A stretch of 9,160 bases of DNA, taken from CALAMD01 sp035301025. GTDB lineage: Bacteria > Bacillota > Bacilli > Bacillales > Amphibacillaceae. The translations under genes were made by a program, and so were the position numbers. Of the stretch, positions 1 to 5,234 are shown in pieces. The DNA is taken from assembly GCA_035301025.1 (NCBI GenBank), contig DATGUV010000062.1, positions 1 to 9,160 of the forward strand, given 5' to 3'. The notes under the pieces are model-generated. The model was not told the origin of the DNA, ran no database searches, and saw only the letters and a program-made list of their open reading frames with translations. Within the stretch, counting starts at the first letter, position 1, and every line of letters begins with the position of its first letter.

Positions 1-74
1 TGTGAATGTGAAGGGATGGCGAGTATTTTTAAAAAAGAATGAAGTATCTTCCCCTCATCTATTTGAATATCCAT
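1..74 (-). CDS. yqjE: Probable M20-family peptidase (YqjE / tripeptidase T-like), N-terminal fragment cut by the window edge
   Basis: Only the first 24 codons are visible; the gene runs off the left edge. It starts at an ATG at 74, and an AAAGGAGA ribosome binding site lies 12 bases upstream (86-93). The visible peptide begins MDIQIDEGKILHSFL and continues into a KILAIPSHS segment. M20 metallopeptidases typically open with a helix followed by a hydrophobic stretch and an I-P-S or I-D-S motif, so the pattern fits. From memory, B. subtilis has yqjE, an M20 tripeptidase-like gene, directly after yqjD, and the upstream neighbour here is a YqjD homologue. The identification therefore rests on a short motif plus synteny. 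No metal-binding residue is visible. A 98-base gap separates it from the carboxyltransferase gene, so it may be co-transcribed with the mutase operon. Another M20 member, or an unrelated protein, cannot be excluded. Confidence 0.6.
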   Translation of the reverse strand, partial: MDIQIDEGKILHSFLKILAIPSHS

Positions 75-85
75 TTGGTGCAGAA

Positions 86-93
86 TCTCCTTT
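86..93 (-). promoter_or_regulatory. Ribosome binding site of the left-edge peptidase gene
   Basis: On the minus strand this reads AAAGGAGA, a near-perfect Shine-Dalgarno sequence. The ATG at 74 lies 12 bases from the GGAG core, slightly long but workable. This site is the main reason for believing that a gene starts here at all, because only 74 bases of it are inside the window. Confidence 0.6.
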
Positions 94-104
94 CACATAT
101 GGGT

Positions 105-126
105 GAATGTCATCATTTCGACATTC
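105..126. repeat. Inverted repeat in the gap between the carboxyltransferase and peptidase genes
   Basis: GAATGTC (105-111) and GACATTC (120-126) are perfect 7-base inverted arms around an 8-base loop. A perfect 12-base palindrome, ATGTATATACAT, lies nearby at 156-167. Neither is followed by a T-run, so neither resembles an intrinsic terminator. They could be an operator, an RNA processing stem or chance in AT-rich DNA. The stem lies just upstream of the peptidase ribosome binding site in the direction of transcription. Confidence 0.3.
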
Positions 127-172
127 GTATAAAACACGTATTATGAAATTCACTCATGTATATACATATTAC

Positions 173-1720
173 CTATAAAGGTATATTACCATGTTTCTTC
201 TTCGGTCGATTTTCTACTTTCGTCTGTAGCATTTCAAACCCTTGAATCAATTTTATTCTTGTATCTCGGGGATCAATAATATCATCAACCATGCCAAGAC
301 TCGCTGCTATATATGGATTGGCAAAACGTTCACGGTATTCATCAATTTTCTCTTGGCGCACAATATCCGGATGTTCACTTTCAGATATCTCCTTAGAAAA
401 GATAATATTTGCAGCACCCTCTGGACCCATTACAGCTATTTCAGCATTCGGCCAAGCAAATACCAAATCAGCTCCTATGGATTTGCTATTTAAGGCAACA
501 TATGCTCCCCCAAAGGCTTTTCTAAGAATAACGGTGATTTTAGGAACGGTTGCTTCAGAATACGCATATAAAATTTTTGCTCCGTGACGTATAATTCCTC
601 CATGTTCTTGTTGGATTCCTGGGAAAAATCCTGTAACATCTTCTAGCGTTAATAGAGGTATATGAAAGGCGTCACAAAATCGAATAAATCGAGCTACTTT
701 ATCACTAGAGTTTATGTCTAAGCTACCAGCTAAATATTTCGGTTGATTTGCAATGACTCCAATTGATTTTCCTTCCATACGTGCAAACCCAACAACAATA
801 TTTTTAGCAAACTCGGGATGGATTTCGAAAAACGAATCTTTATCCACAAGTTGTTGAATCACATCTTTTACATCGTAGGATTTCGTCGATTCAAAAGGCA
901 CAATATCGACAAGATCAGGTCGATGATCTTCATTTGCTTCATATGCAATCGCTGTAGGTCCTATTTTATTACTACTTGGCATATATGCAAGCAAAGATTT
1001 CACCTTATCTAATGCCTCTTCTTCTGTTTTTGCTTGTAAGTGTGCGTTTCCACTTATGGAGTTATGTATATGTGCTCCACCTAATTCTTCAGAGCTAATA
1101 AACTCACCAGTCACCGCTTCAATTACTTTAGGTCCGGTGATGAACATTTGGGACGTTTTCTCCACCATAATGACAAAATCTGTCATTGCCGGAGAATAGA
1201 CTGCTCCTCCCGCACTTGGACCCATAATAACAGATATTTGTGGGATAACTCCTGAGTAGATCGCATTTCGATAAAACACTTGCCCATATCCATCCAGTGA
1301 AGAAACACCTTCTTGAATCCGGGCTCCACCAGAGTCATTGATTCCAATAAAGGGAACGCTATTTTTAGCTGCTAAATCCATAACAGCTGCTATTTTCTTT
1401 CCGTGCATTTCTCCTAGTGCTCCACCATACACAGTAAAGTCCTGAGCAAATAAATATACTGGGCGGTCGTTAATTTTCCCATATCCAGTAACGACCCCTT
1501 CTCCTCTACCGTTAGCAGTATGCATTCCAAAGTCAGAACTTCTATGTTCGATAAAAGGATTTAATTCAACAAATGTATCCTTATCCAATAAATAGTCAAT
1601 ACGTTCCCTAGCAGTTAGTTTTCCCCGTGCATGTTGGCGTTCAATGCGTTCGTCTCCTCCACCTAATTCAACTTGTCTACGTTTATCATATAATTCATTA
1701 ATTTTATCAAAGATATCCAT
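173..1720 (-). CDS. yqjD: Acyl-CoA carboxylase carboxyltransferase, propionyl-CoA carboxylase beta / YqjD type
   Basis: This is a 515-residue biotin-dependent carboxyltransferase, the usual length for PccB and MmdA proteins. The family transfers CO2 from carboxybiotin to propionyl-CoA, giving (S)-methylmalonyl-CoA, or catalyses the reverse. It has two crotonase-fold halves. The N-terminal half has the NDSGGARIQEG motif (128-138) and MGPSAGGAVYSPA (166-178). The C-terminal half has a DVTGFFPG motif (361-368), RKAFGGAY (400-407) and AWPNAEIAVMG (422-432); the paired glycines form the expected oxyanion holes. The ATG shares one base with the TAA of the upstream epimerase fusion gene (TAATG), and GAGGGAG (1728-1734) supplies the ribosome site, so translation is probably coupled. 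No biotin carboxylase or biotin carrier gene is present in the window and these must be encoded elsewhere. Context favours propionyl-CoA as substrate. Position 408, equivalent to the PccB specificity aspartate, is Val, so a decarboxylase or transcarboxylase-like subtype remains possible. Confidence 0.92.
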   Translation of the reverse strand: MDIFDKINELYDKRRQVELGGGDERIERQHARGKLTARERIDYLLDKDTFVELNPFIEHRSSDFGMHTANGRGEGVVTGYGKINDRPVYLFAQDFTVYGGALGEMHGKKIAAVMDLAAKNSVPFIGINDSGGARIQEGVSSLDGYGQVFYRNAIYSGVIPQISVIMGPSAGGAVYSPAMTDFVIMVEKTSQMFITGPKVIEAVTGEFISSEELGGAHIHNSISGNAHLQAKTEEEALDKVKSLLAYMPSSNKIGPTAIAYEANEDHRPDLVDIVPFESTKSYDVKDVIQQLVDKDSFFEIHPEFAKNIVVGFARMEGKSIGVIANQPKYLAGSLDINSSDKVARFIRFCDAFHIPLLTLEDVTGFFPGIQQEHGGIIRHGAKILYAYSEATVPKITVILRKAFGGAYVALNSKSIGADLVFAWPNAEIAVMGPEGAANIIFSKEISESEHPDIVRQEKIDEYRERFANPYIAASLGMVDDIIDPRDTRIKLIQGFEMLQTKVENRPKKKHGNIPL

Positions 1721-2544
1721 TACATTTCTCCCTCATTCGTTTCTTCACACAGTTCTACTAATACTCCATTGGTAGATTTCGGATGAATGAATGCAATGTG
1801 ACTATTATTTGCGCCTTTCTTAGGTTGTTCATCAATAAGTTGAATGCCCTCTGCTTCCATTTTCTGTAAACGCGCCTCAATATCATCCACTTCAAATGCA
1901 ATATGATGAACGCCTTCCCCTCTTTTTTCAATAAAAGAAGCAATTGGAGAAGAAGATGAAAGAGGTTCAAGCAATTCAATTCTTGTGTCACCAATTTTTA
2001 AAAATGCCACTTTTACTTCTTCTGATACAACTTCTTCTACCTTTTCAAGAGATAGACCTAAGGAGTCTGTATAAAAAGATATTGTTTCATCAATCGTACG
2101 TACAGCTATTCCGATATGTGCAATATTTGTCGGGGGAGACAGTGTTTGTTCATCTGGGTGAATCAATTCTTTGATATACTGCGCAAGAGCTTCTGTAGAT
2201 GCCCCGCTTGTAAATACTTTTTGAATGCCCGCTTCCAGTAGAAATGGAATGTCTTCACTAGGAATAACCCCTCCGCCAATAACAGGTATCTCTCCAGCGT
2301 CTTTTTCATGTAGTAATTCAACGATTTTTGGAAATAATGTTCTATGGGCTCCTGATAGAGATGATAAACCAATAACATCAACATCTTCTTGAATGGCTGC
2401 TTGTACAATTTGTAAAGGCGATTGCCTAAGGCCTGTATAAATTACTTCCATCCCATGATCCCTTAACGCTTGAGAAATAACTAAAGCACCTCGATCATGT
2501 CCATCTAATCCTGGTTTTGCTATAAGTACTCGTATTTTTTTCAT
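1720..2544 (-). CDS. Fusion protein: cobalamin-binding subunit of methylmalonyl-CoA mutase joined to methylmalonyl-CoA epimerase
   Basis: The protein has 274 residues in two domains. Residues 1-130 are a B12-binding domain like the small subunit of split mutases: KPGLDGHDRG (10-19) contains the D-x-H-x-x-G motif, with His16 as the predicted lower axial cobalt ligand and Lys10 and Asp14 at the positions of mutase Lys604 and Asp608. SSLSGAH (61-67) and a GGG turn (90-92) follow. A linker of about ten residues (131-140) leads to a VOC-fold epimerase domain (141-268). Its predicted metal ligands are His143, Glu190, His214 and Glu264, and Glu175 or Glu176 is a candidate catalytic base. The epimerase would convert (S)- to (R)-methylmalonyl-CoA, which the mutase then isomerises to succinyl-CoA. 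The gene lies 8 bases after the catalytic mutase subunit, with a GGTAGGG-like ribosome site overlapping that gene's end. Both domains look intact, so this is a real fusion and not a frameshift product. Confidence 0.92.
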   Translation of the reverse strand: MKKIRVLIAKPGLDGHDRGALVISQALRDHGMEVIYTGLRQSPLQIVQAAIQEDVDVIGLSSLSGAHRTLFPKIVELLHEKDAGEIPVIGGGVIPSEDIPFLLEAGIQKVFTSGASTEALAQYIKELIHPDEQTLSPPTNIAHIGIAVRTIDETISFYTDSLGLSLEKVEEVVSEEVKVAFLKIGDTRIELLEPLSSSSPIASFIEKRGEGVHHIAFEVDDIEARLQKMEAEGIQLIDEQPKKGANNSHIAFIHPKSTNGVLVELCEETNEGEM

Positions 2545-2552
2545 TGTAATCC

Positions 2553-4202
2553 CTACCCTTCGTATTGACCGAAAACATCTCGTAATACATTACTAATTTC
2601 CCCGACCGTTGCGTATTTCTTTACAGCATCTAATAGTAGTGGAATTAAGTTTTCATCCTCTGTTTGAGCAGCTTGTTTAATGTCGTTTAAAGCCTCAGAA
2701 ACATCATTTTCATTACGTTCAGACCGTATTTGTTGAAGAGATTTTACTTGCTCTTCTTCTAAAATAGGATCCACTTTCAATAAATTAGGATTGATTTCTT
2801 CTTCTACGTTAAATGCATTTAATCCAACAATGATTTCTTTATTTTTTTCAATTTTTTTCTGTGTTTCATAGGCTTGTTGATGGATTTCACGTTGCATATA
2901 TCCTTCCTGAACCGCTTGAACAGCTCCACCCATTTCCTCAATTTGATCTAAATATTTATACACGTGCTCTTCCATTTGATCCGTTAGTTTTTCCACAAAA
3001 TAAGAACCAGCCAAAGGATCAACCGTATTTGCCACTCCACTTTCATGGGCAATAATTTGTTGAGTACGGAGTGCAATCCTTGCAGATTCCTCTGTAGGCA
3101 ATGATAGCGCCTCATCTCTAGAATTCGTATGCAAGCTTTGTGTACCTCCCATAACAGCTGCTAACGCTTGTAAGGTGACTCGAACAACATTATTGTCTGG
3201 TTGTTGAGCAGTAAGAGTTGATCCACCGGTTTGCGTGTGGAAACGCATTTTCCAACTTCTTTCACTTTTTGCTTGGTATCTGTTCTTCATAATATGCGCC
3301 CATATTCGTCTTGCTGCTCTAAATTTTGCAATTTCTTCAAAGAAGTCATTGTGTGCATTGAAAAAGAAGGCAAGTCTGGGAGCGAAATCATCTATATCTA
3401 AGCCTTTCTCTAATGCTGCATCCACATATGCAATTCCATTGGCAATGGTAAAAGCAGCTTCTTGAACTGCTGATGAACCTGCTTCCCTAATATGGTAGCC
3501 AGATATACTAATAGTATTGAATTTTGGAAGGTGTTCACGACAGTATGCAAATACATCTGTGATCAGTCTCATAGATGGTTTTGGTGGATAAATATACGTT
3601 CCTCTAGCAATATATTCTTTTAAAATATCATTTTGAATAGTACCTGTTAATTGTTCTTTTGGTACACCTTGTTTTTCTCCTACTGCAATATACATACATA
3701 ATAATATTGCAGCTGGTGCATTAATAGTCATAGATGTACTTACTTCATCTAATGGAATTTTATTAAATAATACTTCCATATCATGAAGAGAATCAATTGC
3801 AACTCCAACTTTTCCAACTTCCCCTTCAGCCATCATGTCGTCACTGTCATATCCTATTTGAGTGGGTAAATCAAAGGCGACAGACAACCCTGTTTGTCCT
3901 TGTTCTAACAAATATCTGAAACGTTTATTTGTCTCTTTTGCAGAGCCAAATCCAGCATATTGTCGCATGGTCCATAAGCGACTACGATACATCGTTGGTT
4001 GAATACCACGTGTATAAGGAAAAATTCCTGGATATTCTTCAGGACGAAGGTCACGTTCATTTGATTTTGTATATAATTGTTCTACTTGGATATCTGAACT
4101 TGTATGAAATTGCTCTTTTCTTTCAGGGAAGCGCTTACTATTTTTTCGGATAAGTTCTTTATACTTTTTCAAGTTCTCTTCGGATTCGTTATTTGATTGC
4201 AT
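2553..4202 (-). CDS. Methylmalonyl-CoA mutase, large catalytic subunit lacking the B12 domain (split type)
   Basis: The 549-residue protein carries only the substrate-binding TIM-barrel part of the mutase and stops before any cobalamin domain, matching the length of the large subunit of split (archaeal and Bacillus-type) enzymes. The B12 domain is supplied by the next gene. Against the Propionibacterium enzyme the spacing gives a constant offset of seven: Tyr82 (RQYAGF, for Tyr89), Gln190 (for Gln197), Arg200 (for Arg207), Tyr236 and His237 (GYHIREAG, for Tyr243 and His244). Tyr plus Arg indicates methylmalonyl-CoA rather than isobutyryl-CoA as substrate. The barrel motifs RFHTQTGGSTLT and GGTQSLHTNS are present. 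It catalyses (R)-methylmalonyl-CoA to succinyl-CoA by radical rearrangement in the cytoplasm. The ATG at 4202 has a GGAGG site (4210-4214) seven bases upstream. It is the first gene of its operon and is divergent from the Prli42-like gene. No MeaB-type chaperone gene is visible. Confidence 0.95.
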   Translation of the reverse strand: MQSNNESEENLKKYKELIRKNSKRFPERKEQFHTSSDIQVEQLYTKSNERDLRPEEYPGIFPYTRGIQPTMYRSRLWTMRQYAGFGSAKETNKRFRYLLEQGQTGLSVAFDLPTQIGYDSDDMMAEGEVGKVGVAIDSLHDMEVLFNKIPLDEVSTSMTINAPAAILLCMYIAVGEKQGVPKEQLTGTIQNDILKEYIARGTYIYPPKPSMRLITDVFAYCREHLPKFNTISISGYHIREAGSSAVQEAAFTIANGIAYVDAALEKGLDIDDFAPRLAFFFNAHNDFFEEIAKFRAARRIWAHIMKNRYQAKSERSWKMRFHTQTGGSTLTAQQPDNNVVRVTLQALAAVMGGTQSLHTNSRDEALSLPTEESARIALRTQQIIAHESGVANTVDPLAGSYFVEKLTDQMEEHVYKYLDQIEEMGGAVQAVQEGYMQREIHQQAYETQKKIEKNKEIIVGLNAFNVEEEINPNLLKVDPILEEEQVKSLQQIRSERNENDVSEALNDIKQAAQTEDENLIPLLLDAVKKYATVGEISNVLRDVFGQYEG

Positions 4203-4252
4203 ATCAATTCCTCCGTTTTCATATATTTCATAGTAATAATCGAATATATTAC

Positions 4253-4281
4253 TTGTTCTATTAGATGTTTAAGGATAAAAT
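4253..4281 (+). promoter_or_regulatory. Candidate SigA promoter for the Prli42-like gene
   Basis: TTGTTC (4253-4258) and TAAAAT (4276-4281) are separated by exactly 17 bases. The -10 matches the consensus at five of six positions and the -35 at three. Transcription would start near 4288, leaving a 5' leader of about 27 bases that contains the AGGGGG ribosome site. The region (4203-4314) must also hold the opposite-facing mutase promoter, for which I could not choose a convincing pair of boxes. Confidence 0.45.
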
Positions 4282-4302
4282 ATAAATAGTAACATCGATT
4301 AA

Positions 4303-4308
4303 AGGGGG
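4303..4308 (+). promoter_or_regulatory. Ribosome binding site of the Prli42-like gene
   Basis: AGGGGG lies six bases before the ATG at 4315. There is another in-frame ATG at 4309, but it immediately follows this site, so 4315 is the better start. Confidence 0.65.
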
Positions 4309-4314
4309 ATGTAC

Positions 4315-4449
4315 ATGTCGAAAAGCCAACAAAACTCATACAAACGAAAGCCTTCTAAGCGCCAGCGAAAAGTAAAAATCGTTATTTACATCATGATTAT
4401 TGCAATGATTCTTTCCATGGCGACTGCTGGACTTGCTACGTTTATTTAA
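4315..4449 (+). CDS. prli42: Prli42-like stressosome-associated membrane miniprotein
   Basis: This is a 44-codon gene beginning MSKSQQNSYKRK and ending in a single hydrophobic segment. Residues 1-21 carry nine Lys or Arg and no acidic residue. Residues 22-44 form one transmembrane helix ending at the C-terminus. The pattern K-x-V-I-Y-I-M-x-I-x-M, followed by S and then A-G, matches my recollection of Prli42, a roughly 31-residue membrane miniprotein that in Listeria anchors the stressosome through RsbR binding by its basic cytoplasmic N-terminus. Basic residues before the helix predict N-in topology. This copy is about 13 residues longer at the N-terminus than the Listeria protein. The gene has its own promoter candidate, a good ribosome site and a strong terminator just downstream, so expression is credible despite its size. 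Another small single-pass protein is possible, because the match rests on a short hydrophobic pattern. Confidence 0.75.
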   Translation: MSKSQQNSYKRKPSKRQRKVKIVIYIMIIAMILSMATAGLATFI

Positions 4450-4493
4450 TATGTATACATCTTCGCATTGATATTAGGGATTGTTTGTTTAAA

Positions 4494-4528
4494 AAAGAGG
4501 CTGCTTTTTGCTTAAAGGCAGCCTCTTT
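4494..4528. terminator. Bidirectional intrinsic terminator between the Prli42-like gene and brxB
   Basis: AAAGAGGCTGC (4494-4504) is perfectly complementary to GCAGCCTCTTT (4518-4528). A G-T wobble and three A-T pairs extend the stem to 15 pairs (4494-4508 with 4514-4528) around a five-base loop. Read on the minus strand the stem ends in a run of six T (4491-4496), ideal for stopping brxB, which ends at 4540. Read on the plus strand it is followed by a weaker T-rich stretch and would stop the miniprotein transcript, whose gene ends at 4449. Confidence 0.9.
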
Positions 4529-4539
4529 CATTTGTTTCT

Positions 4540-4971
4540 CTAAAATTCTTCGCAATGTTCATCAAATAAGCTTTGTAATTTGTTCATAACATCAATTGCA
4601 CTAAATCCTTCGATGTCATGACGTCCTAACATGGCTACAAATTTACCATCTTTCATTAATCCAAAAGAAGGTGACGAAGGTGGTTCACCTTCAAAATACG
4701 TACGGGCTCTTTCGGTTGCCTCACGATCTTGTCCGGCAAAAACGGTGATTAAATGTGTCGGTCGTTTATCATAATGAATGGCATGCGATGCTGCTGGACG
4801 GGCAATACCACCGGCACAACCACATACCGAGTTAATCATGACAAGTGTTGTTCCAGGACGAGCAAAAGCTGCATCTACCTCTTCAGCTGTGCGAGCTTCC
4901 TCATATCCAGCATCACGCATATCTTCACGGCCAACGTTAACGACATCTTTCATAAACTGATCATAATCCAT
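4540..4971 (-). CDS. brxB: Bacilliredoxin BrxB (YqiW), BrxA/BrxB family
   Basis: This 143-residue cytoplasmic thioredoxin-fold protein has the diagnostic CGC active site (Cys50-Gly51-Cys52) within NSVCGCAGGIARPA, plus a third cysteine near the C-terminus (Cys140). The family removes bacillithiol from S-bacillithiolated proteins after oxidative stress: the first cysteine takes the bacillithiol and is then recycled by bacillithiol and the YpdA reductase. Length and sequence fit B. subtilis YqiW (BrxB) better than its paralogue YphP (BrxA), and YqiW is, as I recall, also near the bkd genes. The ATG at 4971 has a GGGG-containing site about 12 bases upstream (4984-4988), rather far, but the N-terminus aligns with the family from its first residues. 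It ends beside the shared terminator and probably forms a single-gene transcript, although readthrough from bkdB is possible. Confidence 0.93.
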   Translation of the reverse strand: MDYDQFMKDVVNVGREDMRDAGYEEARTAEEVDAAFARPGTTLVMINSVCGCAGGIARPAASHAIHYDKRPTHLITVFAGQDREATERARTYFEGEPPSSPSFGLMKDGKFVAMLGRHDIEGFSAIDVMNKLQSLFDEHCEEF

Positions 4972-5052
4972 CTATCTTTTCATCCCCTAACTATTATGTT
5001 TACATGCATAAATGAATTTCATAAAAAGTTAAAACTAACTTTTACAATCAAA

Positions 5053-5068
5053 CATACAATATTGTATG
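5053..5068. repeat. Perfect 16-base palindrome upstream of brxB, possible operator
   Basis: CATACAATATTGTATG reads the same on both strands, with no mismatch and no spacer. A second ATTGTAT copy lies at 5086-5092, placing ATACAAT half-sites 25 bases apart on the minus strand. It lies about 80-100 bases upstream of the brxB start. It has no loop and no T-run, so it is more like a dimeric regulator site than a terminator. I could not match it to a known Bacillus operator. Confidence 0.4.
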
Positions 5069-5192
5069 ACTTAATAAAACTACTTATTGTATCCACGCAG
5101 TATGAAATCCAATGATGAAATTCATTAATATGTCTAGCTTATCAATTAAGACAAGATTTTTCAATGTAAACTACTTCTAAAGAAGCATTCAT

Positions 5193-5220
5193 ACGTGATT
5201 TAATGCTACATGCATCACGT
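5193..5220. repeat. Inverted repeat after bkdB, at best a weak terminator
   Basis: ACGTGAT (5193-5199) and ATCACGT (5214-5220) are perfect 7-base arms around a 14-base loop, starting 14 bases past the bkdB stop codon. On the bkd-sense strand the stem is not followed by a T-run, so efficient intrinsic termination is unlikely. It could instead be an mRNA 3'-end stabilising stem. Confidence 0.35.
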
Positions 5221-5234
5221 TTTAAAGGAATGGA

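Larger units (their letters stand above)
4972..5234. other. AT-rich intergenic spacer between bkdB and brxB, with palindromes
   Basis: These 263 bases hold no credible gene. They should contain the brxB promoter on the minus strand, but no clean -35/-10 pair stands out. CATAAT, at about 5000, is one possible -10 with a poor -35. The notable contents are a perfect 16-base palindrome (5053-5068), two 11-base near-palindromes (5012-5022 and 5115-5125) and a 7-base inverted repeat just after bkdB (5193-5220), each listed separately. Confidence 0.6.

Noticed and set aside
2..103. Plus-strand open frame of about 33 codons at the left edge, which reads as fairly protein-like
   Set aside because: It is antisense to the minus-strand peptidase start, which has a clear ribosome site and ATG plus supporting synteny. 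The plus frame lacks a visible start or any recognised motif.
1758..1994. Minus-strand frame inside the epimerase domain that could suggest a frameshift
   Set aside because: It is a Leu/Ile-rich shadow in another frame; the main frame is uninterrupted and retains all metal ligands.
4206..4222. Possible catabolite-response element (TGAAAACG half) just before the mutase ATG
   Set aside because: Only the left half fits; the right half is the GGAGG ribosome site and departs from the consensus.
4267..4292. Possible SigB promoter (GTTTAA, 14 bases, TAGTAA) ahead of the Prli42-like gene
   Set aside because: It is attractive given the stress link, but the -10 matches GGGTAA at only four positions, and an overlapping SigA-type pair with exact 17-base spacing explains the region as well or better.
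4753..5115. Plus-strand frame of 120 codons overlapping the brxB start and the spacer
   Set aside because: It lies opposite the conserved CGC active-site region of brxB, has no ribosome site or recognisable domain, and its composition reflects the AT-rich spacer.
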